Source: a bacterium (lineage in GTDB: Bacteria; Patescibacteriota; Microgenomatia; Daviesbacterales; UBA10151). From it: a stretch of DNA of 33,611 nt. Location: the NCBI GenBank assembly GCA_027364775.1, contig DAHXOS010000014.1, positions 1 through 33,611 on the forward strand, given 5' to 3'. Made by a program: the position numbers and the translations under genes. A model generated the notes under the pieces. The model searched no databases, had not been told where the DNA came from, and worked only from the letters and a program-made list of their open reading frames with translations. Shown here piece after piece: positions 1 through 7,974 of the stretch. Within the stretch, counting starts at the first letter, position 1. Every line of letters begins with the position of its first letter.

Positions 1-86
1 AATACATTGAAACACATAATCAAAAACCAAACCAAGGAGATGATGAATTCTTCACTTTGGAGATTGAATCTAAAGGAAAGGAGTAA
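1..86 (+). CDS. C-terminal end of an unknown gene (cut by window start)
   Basis: The frame beginning at base 3 is open for 27 codons and stops with TAA at 84-86. The tail is acidic and polar and ends in ESKGKE. One other frame stays open to about base 132, but it runs into the hairpin region that follows, so the base-3 frame is preferred. Nothing in this short tail identifies a family. Its position just before the helicase suggests it may belong to the same defence-like island, which is only inference. Confidence 0.4.
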   Translation, partial: YIETHNQKPNQGDDEFFTLEIESKGKE

Positions 87-187
87 GAAGGACTTTCAGT
101 CCCCTTCAAACCTATGCACTTTCAGTGCATAGTGGTTTAGTAGTTTCAGTGCATAGTGGTTTAGTATGCCCTGCAAGAAAATGGGCA
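87..187. repeat. Hairpin cluster with a 24-bp-period tandem repeat
   Basis: Three inverted repeats lie between the upstream stop and the helicase promoter. The first (about 87-106) has stem GGACT/AGTCC around a TTC loop. The second is a perfect 9-bp stem, CTATGCACT (112-120) against AGTGCATAG (124-132), also around TTC, and extends outward as AAACC/GGTTT past a bulge. The third is TGCCC (167-171) with GGGCA (183-187). The right arm of the second hairpin is then repeated: 120-142 and 144-166 are identical 23-base units. The first two stems share the core ACTTTCAGT but differ outside it while keeping pairing. A termination or processing role for the upstream mRNA is inferred. Confidence 0.6.
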
Positions 188-197
188 AAACATTAAC

Positions 198-232
198 TTG
201 AGAAAATAATAAGTTAGGATGATAATCTAGTT
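198..232 (+). promoter_or_regulatory. Sigma70 promoter of the helicase gene, leaderless
   Basis: TTGAGA at 198-203 and GATAAT at 221-226 are separated by 17 bases. The -10 ends six bases before the ATG at 233, so transcription should begin at or next to the A of the start codon. There is no Shine-Dalgarno sequence. Confidence 0.6.
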
Positions 233-3200
233 ATGCCAGAGAAAGATATTCAAAAATCCTGGTCATTTATAGAAACCCTGATAAAGTACTATAAGGAATT
301 TCTAGAAACTGATTTTCGGTCCAGGTACAAACCTAAGCGTAAAGTAGTTTTAACACAAAATGAAGGCTTGGTTGGTCTAGAAATGACCAAGTACTCTGGG
401 CTAAACAATTTAGTATTAGACCTCTTAACAAAAAAGTTCGATGTTCCAAAGCTTAAAGATATAGGCGAAGGTGAGTTTGCTATTTACCCAGATCAAAAAG
501 CTACAGATTTTATTGGTGGCTTAATAGATAAGCATGGTAAATTAAATGAGGAAAAGTTAATTGAAGAGATTCTTGATGGCTTTGAAGACTATCTTAAAAA
601 AAGTAAATACTTAGAAGAAAGTAACTTACTATACAGCAGGGCAGAGCTTAGATCTTTACTGAAAGAAGTTCCATCTGCAAAATACGCTGCTGTTGTAAAG
701 AAATATAAACTTTTTGATTTCTATAGGGATATTACAGTAGTGCTACAAACAAAAAAGCTCACTGACAAAACTGATTTTTATTTTTACTTTTATGAAATCA
801 AATTTGATGGAGATAGCTACCCAATATTCTACATCCCAGTTAGTATTGAGCACCCATCCTTATTGGAAGGAACTAAGCCTCACTATAGTCTTAACTTTGA
901 AGGTAGTCCTATCCTTTATGTAAACGAGAAAGCTTGCCAATATATTTCAGAGAGATTATCAGAATCGGAAAGATATAAAGTAAAAATCGATCTTCCCAAA
1001 AGGCAAATCTATTGGAATGAGGCTGAAGATTTTACAGGGGCTTTAAATGAAATATTAACTAAGTTATGTAACAGGTTTGAGTTGACTCATTTTGACTTGA
1101 ATGATCGGAATGTAAAGACCGAAAAAGAGAATGTAAAAGCAACATCGAATTGTTATGTAACACTTTTTGATAAGTCAGATGAAGCTATAATCAATGATTA
1201 TGAAGAGTTATTGCTTCTTTTAGAACAGGCAGATCCAAAGGCACTAGAAATCTTTAGTAAACTCATACAAGATTTCTTACTAAATAATCCTAAAGTTGTC
1301 ACTCTAGACGTTGATGATGAGTTTAACAGTTTAAGTATAAGTGAAAAATTAACTTATAGAAGCCCAATTTCGCTTAATTCTGAGCAAATAAAGATTCTTC
1401 AGGCCCTTAAAAAGGATGAAGTCAGGAGTGTTATTGTTGAGGGTCCTCCAGGAACAGGAAAAAGCCACACTATTGCTGCAATAATTTACGATGCGCTTTT
1501 AAATAATAAGTCAGTGCTTATGACTTCCGATAAAAAAGAAGCGTTGGACGTAGTAGAAGAAAAGATAACCGATATTTTAGAGAAGATAAAGGTAAATGAT
1601 GATGGTTTTGTTCAAAACCCTATTTTAAGACTCGGACAGACGAAGAATAATTTTAATAAAATCTTCCAAACTCAAAATTTTGAAAAAATAAAAGATCGTT
1701 TCGGAGCTTATAAATTTAATCATGATAATATCCAGGAAGAGATCAGAGAGCGTGTTCAGCAAATGCAAGATGATATCAGTAATGAGGTTAAATATAACCA
1801 ACTTTTCTATGGTGAAATTCTCGAAGCAATTCAGCAAGTGATAAAGTTTGAAAATAACAATCTTGAACGCTGGAAAAAATTGATAGATGTTGAAGAACTG
1901 AAGCTAAATGATAGCTCCGATAAGCTTGCTTCCTTATATAAAATCGTTAAAGCGTTTATAGGAAAAGATGTTAATCTTCAAATTGCTTCTGCCTCATGGT
2001 TACAGGAACATCTCGATGAAGAATCTGAAAGACAAATAGAATCGATCTCTGAAGGTTTAGAATCAATAGAAAAATTGATAGAAAATGCTACCAACAAATC
2101 AAGACTAAAGCAAATTATTGAGATAATATCATCCAACCAGAATAATAAAAATTGGGAAAATTTCAAAATTGTCGGTGAAAAATTAGCAGGAATAACAGAA
2201 TATTTTGGCGCAAATGATAAAGATTTGCTGTTTAAGTCTATAAATGACTTTCTTGCCTTAGAAAAAATATCTGAGCTCAAACAAAACTGCGAAAAGATTG
2301 CTGATATATTTCATAGAATTTACCTTATCCATTATGAGCATAAATCTAATTACGGACATAGATTAATTGATGATTTAAATTCTAAGAATAACGCAGTCTT
2401 GGCAAATTACCTGGATGAAATCAGAAAACTTAAATTTTTATTCTGGACTTTTATCAAAAAATCCGAAATTGCGTCCTTGAATAGAAAATTAAAACTCGCT
2501 TTTCCAGCCTCTCAATTGGATAAACCCCATTCCATGATTCCAAGATTGGAATCTGAATACTTGCTTTATCAAGAAACTGTGAAGTTAAGGGAAGAGCTTA
2601 CAAAAGAGTCTACGCTTGTCTGCTCTTTACTTGATGATAAGTATCTAAATGAGAATATTAGCGACGAAAAATTCGATCAAATTAAAGGAAAACTTAATTC
2701 ATTAGTTGATTTATTAGAAGAGTTGGAGGGTGTAGTTGATCAATCTAGAATATTAGATCTTTGCAAATTAGTCTCTACTAACAAAAATATGCTAACAACT
2801 GGCGAGCAAATTCAGGAAGTTGTTACTGCTTATCAGATAACGGAAACAATCAACAATATTGAAGATGCAGTTAAGAAACTGAACTTGCCTGTGTTCGGTT
2901 GGGAAGAATTAGTAGATAGTAAAGTTGCTGATTTTGTTGATGAAGATAAACTTGAAAACTTGGAAGACAAATTTGCAGAGCTAGCAGCAACACTTGAGTA
3001 TCTAGGAGATAAAACAGAGGAGTTAGGTAAACTGCCCTCGATTCAAAATACCATACCCAGTACTCTCAAAAAACTGTCAATAGATATCGAGAATATAGAT
3101 TCATATAAATCAAGCCAAGTTTCAAAAATTGATGAAGATGAATTAGAAGAACTTTTAGTTTATTTTGAGAACCTTACAAAAATTAGAAATCACTACACTA

Positions 3201-4861
3201 ATCACCAGATGTCTAACTACAACCTCGACAGAGCCCTTCTCCAGAATAGATACATAGCTAACATGACCTATATTCTGGATAAAAAGGTTGTTGAATTTAG
3301 AACTGAACATTCAGCAGATGCACAATCGATTAGACAAATTATAAGATCAAAATCACAGATTCCTAAAAAATATTTGCGAATTTTAGTAGAAGCATTCCCT
3401 TGTTTGATAGTAAATATTCGTGAACTAGGAGAATATTTACCTCTAGAACCAGAATTATTTGATGTAGTCATTATTGATGAGGCTTCGCAAGTAAGCATCG
3501 CGCAAGCATTTCCTGCATTACTCAGAGCTAAAAAGATTGTTGTGCTTGGAGATACAAAACAATTTAGCAATGTTAAAACGTCTACAGCAAGCATTCCTAT
3601 TAACAATGAGGTATTTAGTATGGTGAAAGAAACCTACTCAAAAGATATTAAAGATCTTGATGTAGAGACTAGAGAAGCAATAAAGGACAAAATTAGGAGA
3701 TTTAATATCAAAGTCTCCATTTTGGAGTTTATGCAAGCCCTTGCTAATTATCAGGTTATGTTACTTAAACACTTCCGTTGTTATACAGAGGTTATTGAAT
3801 ACTCCAACAAGAATTTTTATGGAGGTAGATTACAGGTCATGAAGTTAAGAGGGAAAAATATTAAAGATGTCATCCGCTTTGAAATTGTTGACGATTGTAA
3901 GGAATCTGTTCAAGAATCGGGTGCTACTACCAGAATTATAGAAAATACCAATGGAAATGAGGCCAAGCTAATTTTAGCTGAGTTAGAGAAACTAGCAGAA
4001 AAAGGCTGTAAAGAGTCTGTGGGAGTAATAACACCTTTTAGGAATCAGCAAAAATATATTTATGAGATGCTTAGGCAATCTTCTAAATACGGATACTTAG
4101 AAGAGAAAATGAAACTCAAAGTGATGACTTTTGACACTTGCCAAGGAGAAGAAAGAGATATTGTGTATTACTCAATGGTGGAAAGCCCTTCCAATAATGC
4201 TAAGCTCAATACTATTTTTGCTAAAGCGATGTCTGGAGATGACGAAGAAGGTAAGTTAAGAGAACAGCGCTTAAATGTAGGTTTAAGTCGTGCTAAAGAG
4301 ACAGTGATATTTGTAATAAGTAAACAACCAGAAGATTTCAAAGGAGAAATAGGAGCAGCAATTAGGACCTTTAAGAGTGAGCTTGAAAACAGTCTAAAAT
4401 TGCCTGAACCTAACGAAACAGAATCAGAAGGAGAAAAACTGCTTTTAGGGTTGGTTCAACAGACTAATTTTTATAAGCAAAACAAGGATTGGATTGATAT
4501 CCAGTCTCAATTCCCAATTGGGAAGTATTTAAGGATGATTAACAAAGCAGATATTCCATTATACAGAACAGATTTTCTGCTCACCTACAGCCCACCGAAT
4601 GCTAAACCTGTAAGCATTATCTTAGAATATGATGGTTTTGAATATCATTTTCAAGATGGATATGAAGTAAACAGATCAAACTTTGATGATTTTTATGTGA
4701 CGCAAGATGTTGAAAGACAAAAGGCTTTGGAGACTTACGGATATGAATTCGTTAGAGCCAATAAGTTTATTTTAGCTGATGATCCCATCGGTAATTTAGA
4801 TCAAAAATTTGACTTCATTGTAAAAAAAAAGACCTTTCAGACTCCCTCCTTGAAGAATTAA
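233..4861 (+). CDS. Giant SF1 helicase with C-terminal PD-(D/E)XK nuclease domain
   Basis: This 1542-residue protein has the motifs of a superfamily 1 (Upf1/Dna2-like, AAA_11/AAA_12) helicase. Walker A GPPGTGKS is at 404-411 and Walker B DEAS at 1082-1085, followed by the motif III stretch VVLGDTKQF. C-terminal motifs follow near 1263 (VITPFRNQQ), 1300 (FDTCQGEERDIV) and 1346 (LNVGLSRAKE). About 670 mostly helical, charged residues separate the two Walker motifs. The C-terminus looks like a Vsr/DUF559-type nuclease: D1447 in RTDFLL, then E1465-Y-D1467 in LEYDG, then YHF. The first 400 residues match nothing I recognise. It probably unwinds and cuts DNA or RNA in defence, since a C5 methyltransferase and a probable restriction enzyme follow. 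The reading frame ends shortly after a slippery A AAA AAG site, and the -1 frame continues into a zinc-finger module. The start is fixed by the -10 element six bases upstream. The fold is secure; the function is inferred. Confidence 0.85.
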   Translation: MPEKDIQKSWSFIETLIKYYKEFLETDFRSRYKPKRKVVLTQNEGLVGLEMTKYSGLNNLVLDLLTKKFDVPKLKDIGEGEFAIYPDQKATDFIGGLIDKHGKLNEEKLIEEILDGFEDYLKKSKYLEESNLLYSRAELRSLLKEVPSAKYAAVVKKYKLFDFYRDITVVLQTKKLTDKTDFYFYFYEIKFDGDSYPIFYIPVSIEHPSLLEGTKPHYSLNFEGSPILYVNEKACQYISERLSESERYKVKIDLPKRQIYWNEAEDFTGALNEILTKLCNRFELTHFDLNDRNVKTEKENVKATSNCYVTLFDKSDEAIINDYEELLLLLEQADPKALEIFSKLIQDFLLNNPKVVTLDVDDEFNSLSISEKLTYRSPISLNSEQIKILQALKKDEVRSVIVEGPPGTGKSHTIAAIIYDALLNNKSVLMTSDKKEALDVVEEKITDILEKIKVNDDGFVQNPILRLGQTKNNFNKIFQTQNFEKIKDRFGAYKFNHDNIQEEIRERVQQMQDDISNEVKYNQLFYGEILEAIQQVIKFENNNLERWKKLIDVEELKLNDSSDKLASLYKIVKAFIGKDVNLQIASASWLQEHLDEESERQIESISEGLESIEKLIENATNKSRLKQIIEIISSNQNNKNWENFKIVGEKLAGITEYFGANDKDLLFKSINDFLALEKISELKQNCEKIADIFHRIYLIHYEHKSNYGHRLIDDLNSKNNAVLANYLDEIRKLKFLFWTFIKKSEIASLNRKLKLAFPASQLDKPHSMIPRLESEYLLYQETVKLREELTKESTLVCSLLDDKYLNENISDEKFDQIKGKLNSLVDLLEELEGVVDQSRILDLCKLVSTNKNMLTTGEQIQEVVTAYQITETINNIEDAVKKLNLPVFGWEELVDSKVADFVDEDKLENLEDKFAELAATLEYLGDKTEELGKLPSIQNTIPSTLKKLSIDIENIDSYKSSQVSKIDEDELEELLVYFENLTKIRNHYTNHQMSNYNLDRALLQNRYIANMTYILDKKVVEFRTEHSADAQSIRQIIRSKSQIPKKYLRILVEAFPCLIVNIRELGEYLPLEPELFDVVIIDEASQVSIAQAFPALLRAKKIVVLGDTKQFSNVKTSTASIPINNEVFSMVKETYSKDIKDLDVETREAIKDKIRRFNIKVSILEFMQALANYQVMLLKHFRCYTEVIEYSNKNFYGGRLQVMKLRGKNIKDVIRFEIVDDCKESVQESGATTRIIENTNGNEAKLILAELEKLAEKGCKESVGVITPFRNQQKYIYEMLRQSSKYGYLEEKMKLKVMTFDTCQGEERDIVYYSMVESPSNNAKLNTIFAKAMSGDDEEGKLREQRLNVGLSRAKETVIFVISKQPEDFKGEIGAAIRTFKSELENSLKLPEPNETESEGEKLLLGLVQQTNFYKQNKDWIDIQSQFPIGKYLRMINKADIPLYRTDFLLTYSPPNAKPVSIILEYDGFEYHFQDGYEVNRSNFDDFYVTQDVERQKALETYGYEFVRANKFILADDPIGNLDQKFDFIVKKKTFQTPSLKN
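4822..4831 (+). other. Slippery heptamer A AAA AAG in phase for -1 frameshifting
   Basis: Nine consecutive A's (4822-4830) followed by G contain A AAA AAG at 4825-4831, with AAA and AAG as the zero-frame codons. That is the phase used by E. coli dnaX. A -1 slip there bypasses the stop at 4859-4861 and opens 186 further codons to 5391, for a product of about 1719 residues. I see no strong downstream stem-loop or upstream Shine-Dalgarno-like stimulator. An assembly or polymerase indel in the homopolymer is the main alternative. Confidence 0.6.
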
Positions 4862-5391
4862 GCGATGCTTTTATTAAGTCAAAGCAGGTACAGTGCAAAT
4901 CCTGCCATCAATATAAGGATAAAAGTGAATTTCCGAAATTGAGCAGATGGAATGCTAGATTTAGATTTTATTGCCAGTACTGTTTAGCAAACAATTGGGT
5001 TGGGCATAGTACCTATATTAATTCGGAGTGGGAAGGTTTGTTAAGAGATCAACCAAAACGAGAACTAAATAGAACTGAAACGAATCGACTAGAAGCATTT
5101 ATTAAAAATCCTACTGCTTATGCTAGTGGTAGCGAAAAGTCTAAAGAAAAAATCCAATATCTAAAAGATAAAATTAGACCTATGCTGTCTCACATTGACT
5201 TAGTGAGGTATTATCAGGCCAAAAGAGAATATGACTCTGCTAGACAAAATATAAATTTATTTAAAGATCCCAAGTGTCCTAGGTGTGGTTCTAAAATGGT
5301 TAGAAGATCAGGTAAATTCGGTGAATTCTGGGGTTGCTTAAAATATCCTTTGTGTAAAGGCACCCTTAATATTCACTGGGCTCATAAGTAA
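4831..5391 (+). CDS. Double zinc-finger C-terminal module of the helicase, -1 frame
   Basis: Starting from the slip point, this frame is open with no stop to TAA at 5389-5391. It encodes two zinc modules. The first is CKSC followed, after a YKDKSEFPK stretch, by CQYC. The second, near the end, is a topoisomerase-type C4 finger: CPRCG, then GEFWGC and PLCKG. A stand-alone gene would have to begin at a rare TTG at 4939, which cuts through the first finger between its two cysteine pairs. The bases before 4939 encode the first pair in the same frame. So this is best read as the natural C-terminus of the helicase, made by frameshifting or split by an indel. Topoisomerase-type fingers usually bind single-stranded DNA, which would suit a helicase-nuclease. 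Confidence 0.65.
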   Translation, partial: DLSDSLLEELSDAFIKSKQVQCKSCHQYKDKSEFPKLSRWNARFRFYCQYCLANNWVGHSTYINSEWEGLLRDQPKRELNRTETNRLEAFIKNPTAYASGSEKSKEKIQYLKDKIRPMLSHIDLVRYYQAKREYDSARQNINLFKDPKCPRCGSKMVRRSGKFGEFWGCLKYPLCKGTLNIHWAHK

Positions 5392-5725
5392 TTACACTCG
5401 ATTAGTGCCCTCTCATTTTAATGGCAAGTTATGAGTGAGTAGGCTGAGATACATTGGTAACACTTTTAAGGTAGAATTTTTACCATAAGGAAAGTATCAA
5501 AGAAATGGGTGCTTGACAGAGGTGATATTATGTACAAGGTATTACTGAAAAACTTTAGGCAAAATCCGCTCTAAAGTTGTCTAGACCCTTACTCAAAATC
5601 AGCAAGGCCAAATTAGAAGTAAGGACACTATAAACAGCAATGAGCCTATTCCCCCTAGGGATAAAGAACATTGATATAGTTTGATATATGGCGCAACCAA
5701 TGATGATTAGTTTATACTGATTTCA
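5392..5725. other. 333-bp intergenic region without a recognisable gene
   Basis: On the + strand I find only open frames of about 15 codons or fewer; the minus strand was not checked codon by codon. A TTGACA hexamer at 5513-5518 lacks a good -10 at normal spacing. Small palindromes occur at GTCTAGAC (about 5578) and CCCTAGGG (about 5653), and GGTA (5471-5474) can pair with TACC (5482-5485). The methyltransferase promoter is at the right end. It could hold an RNA gene or decayed sequence; nothing supports either. Confidence 0.4.
5713..5725 (+). promoter_or_regulatory. -10 element of the methyltransferase gene, leaderless
   Basis: TATACT at 5713-5718 ends seven bases before the ATG at 5726. 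No good -35 lies at the usual distance, although TTGATA motifs occur at 5671 and 5681. There is no Shine-Dalgarno sequence. Confidence 0.5.
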
Positions 5726-6823
5726 ATGCAAAAAATATCTGCAAAAATACCTAAGATTCTTTCTCTATTTTCAGGTTGTGGTGGTATGGATTTAGGATTT
5801 GTACAGGAAGGTTATAAAGTTGTGTGGGCAAATGATAATTTCCATGCTGCTTGCAAAACTTACAGGAAGAATTTTGGGGATCATATCTTTGAAGGCAATA
5901 TTGCTGATGTAGATTTTAGCAAAGTTCCAAATTGTGATATTATTTTAGGCGGATTTCCATGTCAAGATTTTTCGATGATATGGAAAAGAGGAGGGATAGA
6001 AACTGATAGAGGAAATCTCTACAAACATTTTGTTCGCGCAGTAGCAGCTAAAATGCCTAAGGTATTTATAGCAGAAAACGTTAAGGGTTTACTTACAGTT
6101 AATAAAGGTATGGCAATAAAACAAATAGTCAGAGACTTCCAAAAAGTAGATGGTTATGGATATCGCCTATACATAAATTTATTTAATTTTGCTGAATACG
6201 GGGTCCCTCAACTCCGAGAGAGAGTTTTAATTGTAGGCATAAGAAATGATATTCCATACGTGTTCAAAAAGCCGAAACCTAGTCATTATCCAGGAAGTTA
6301 TGTAACTGCGGGAGAAGCTCTAAAAGATGTGGAGCAGGTAGCTCATAATAATGAACACTTAAATATAAAGGATAGAACAAAAATGATTATTAGCTTAATT
6401 CCAGAAGGAGGTAATTTTACTGATATACCGAAAGATAGTCCTTATTATGTCAAAGGAATGATTAGTCATGTATACAGGAGATTACACCAGGATAAACCAT
6501 CTACTACAATTATTGCTGGCGGTGGAGGTGGTACTTGGGGCTATCATTTTGAGGAGCCAAGACCCTTGACTAACAGAGAGAGAGCAAGATTGTTTGGTTT
6601 TCCTGATGATTTTATTTTCACTGGAAGTATAGCCGAAGTTAGAAAACAAATTGGTAATGCCGTCCCCCCGACAGGGGTAAGAGCTGTAGCAAAGGAGCTC
6701 AGGAGGTTATTTACGGGTGAATATGATAAAGTTCATACTGAAGACCTAAAACCTCTCTCCGGAGATGCTTTAAGATATGTTGATTTTAATCAAATTCAAC
6801 AGCTAAGTCTTATACAGATATAA
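5726..6823 (+). CDS. DNA (cytosine-5-)-methyltransferase
   Basis: This 365-residue enzyme transfers a methyl group from S-adenosylmethionine to C5 of cytosine in a specific DNA site. All key C5-MTase motifs are visible in order: motif I LSLFSGCGGMDLGF (residues 12-25), motif IV GGFPCQDFS with catalytic Cys79, motif VI ENVKGL, motif VIII QLRERVLIVG, and motif X IGNAVPP near the C-terminus. Its length is typical of a compact Dcm-like enzyme with a short target-recognition region, so the recognition site is probably short, but it cannot be read from sequence. The next gene starts four bases after the stop and encodes a probable restriction endonuclease. A Vsr remnant follows that. Both neighbours are classic partners of C5 methyltransferases, so this is most likely the modification half of a type II restriction system. 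Confidence 0.93.
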   Translation: MQKISAKIPKILSLFSGCGGMDLGFVQEGYKVVWANDNFHAACKTYRKNFGDHIFEGNIADVDFSKVPNCDIILGGFPCQDFSMIWKRGGIETDRGNLYKHFVRAVAAKMPKVFIAENVKGLLTVNKGMAIKQIVRDFQKVDGYGYRLYINLFNFAEYGVPQLRERVLIVGIRNDIPYVFKKPKPSHYPGSYVTAGEALKDVEQVAHNNEHLNIKDRTKMIISLIPEGGNFTDIPKDSPYYVKGMISHVYRRLHQDKPSTTIIAGGGGGTWGYHFEEPRPLTNRERARLFGFPDDFIFTGSIAEVRKQIGNAVPPTGVRAVAKELRRLFTGEYDKVHTEDLKPLSGDALRYVDFNQIQQLSLIQI

Positions 6824-6827
6824 ACAA

Positions 6828-7754
6828 ATGGATAAAAAAATAACAACAGCACCGCTATCCTCTAATGCAAAAGATTATTTAACAAAGGACGAATTATTAA
6901 AGGAGTTAGAAGAACAAGGGCTTCCTCTATCCGAAAAACAGATAGATTTTAGAAGAAAGAATGGTGAAATCAATGGAAAAATTGTTCCTCCAGAATTAAA
7001 TTTCGTAAAGATTAAAGGAAATGGATCAAGGCTCATGATTAAGAAAGACGAAGCAGTGCAATACATAGCAAGATTGAAAAAACAATCAGTTAACATTACC
7101 TACAAAGATGTTAAAAGTATCGTTGAAAGTTATGATGATGTTATGCTTAAACCAGCTAGGGCAGCAATGCGACAAAACAGGAATTTTACTGGAAAAATAG
7201 AAGATGAAGTAAAAGGTAAGCTTGTTGAATGGGGGTTAGCTAAGTATGCATATGAGAAAGTTGATCTTGAACTTGTAATAGATTTTGCACTTATAACAGT
7301 CAACACTAGGAAAAGAGACGAAGGAGATTTTGTTAAATGTTTAGTTAACAGTAAAGAAAAGAATATCCCTGATGAACTTAAGGTCTCTGTCAAATCCACC
7401 TCTGGAAACTTACTTGCAGTCCCTGAAGTAGAAACTTCATGGGAAGGTGAATGGTTTGTGTTAGCTAAACTCCATATCGAGGATAAGTTCTTATATGATG
7501 CTATTAAAGCCGGTTTAGGTCTTATGGAGCTTGATTTAGATAGAAACTTAGGCTGGTTTGAAATACGCGGTTTCGTTTCAAAAAAAGATTTCACAAATTC
7601 AGAAATTTCTTATAAAGGAGTGAATCTACCCGCCCCTTTTAAAATGGATAATGATTTCGGCAGGGATAATTATATAATGTTGCCCACTCAACTTAATCAA
7701 AACCCAGAGGATTTTATATCTCTGTTAGAGAAAATAAAAAAATCAGTTTCATAA
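6828..7754 (+). CDS. Probable type II restriction endonuclease, PD-(D/E)XK-like
   Basis: This is a 308-residue protein of no family I can name with certainty. The N-terminus (about 17-50: LTKDELLKELEEQG, then SEKQIDFRRKNGEI) resembles a MerR-like winged helix and could read DNA. The middle has a plausible nuclease core: an acidic helix KIEDEVKGKL, then the GDF aspartate in KRDEGDFVK, then ELKVSVKSTSGNLLAVPE. The pattern of an acidic residue, a beta strand with VSVK, then ST is common in type II restriction enzymes. It starts four bases after the methyltransferase stop with no separate promoter or ribosome binding site, so the two are co-transcribed and probably translationally coupled. The modification-then-restriction order suits safe expression. 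The restriction role rests on context plus weak motifs. Confidence 0.6.
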   Translation: MDKKITTAPLSSNAKDYLTKDELLKELEEQGLPLSEKQIDFRRKNGEINGKIVPPELNFVKIKGNGSRLMIKKDEAVQYIARLKKQSVNITYKDVKSIVESYDDVMLKPARAAMRQNRNFTGKIEDEVKGKLVEWGLAKYAYEKVDLELVIDFALITVNTRKRDEGDFVKCLVNSKEKNIPDELKVSVKSTSGNLLAVPEVETSWEGEWFVLAKLHIEDKFLYDAIKAGLGLMELDLDRNLGWFEIRGFVSKKDFTNSEISYKGVNLPAPFKMDNDFGRDNYIMLPTQLNQNPEDFISLLEKIKKSVS

Positions 7755-7767
7755 ATATGCATAAGTT

Positions 7768-7974
7768 ATGGATAACCTCACTAAAGAGCAGCGAAAACTT
7801 AATATGTCTCGTATTAGAAGCATTAGTATGAGATTAGAATAAACATTCTTCGAATTGTTAGAAAAGAATAATATCTCGTTTGTTAAATACCCTACACTAT
7901 ATGGTAAACTAGATTGCCAAATAGATGTTAAGATACTGATTTTCTTAGATAACGATTTTCAGACAGGGTTATAA
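7768..7974 (+). pseudogene. Vsr (very short patch repair) endonuclease remnant
   Basis: The frame from ATG 7768 begins MDNLTKEQRKLNMSRIRS, close to the conserved Vsr opening (T-x-EQR...NM-x-x-I-x-S). It is interrupted by TAA at 7840-7842. The same frame then continues with FFELLEKNNISF, a YPTLYGKLD stretch and KILIFLDNDF, matching the Vsr core that leads to the catalytic strand. It ends with GL and TAA at 7972-7974, well before the usual length of about 140 residues. The last bases overlap the 3' end of the opposite-strand gene, so the C-terminal half was lost at a junction. Vsr enzymes nick T:G mismatches left by 5-methylcytosine deamination and usually sit beside C5 methyltransferases, as here. 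Without it, methylated sites should mutate faster. Confidence 0.75.

Noticed and set aside
120..166. CRISPR array
   Set aside because: There are only two copies with one base between them and no spacers; it is a short tandem duplication.
5513..5545. Promoter at TTGACA upstream of the methyltransferase
   Set aside because: No acceptable -10 lies 15-19 bases away, and no gene starts nearby.
233..7754. DISARM or BREX system
   Set aside because: A helicase and a C5 methyltransferase are present, but DUF1998, phospholipase-D and the BREX core genes are not, and the helicase motifs are SF1 with a Vsr-like tail.
7840..7842. Recoded stop codon in the Vsr-like gene
   Set aside because: The codon is TAA, which ends other genes here, and the gene is also truncated at its 3' end, so decay is simpler.
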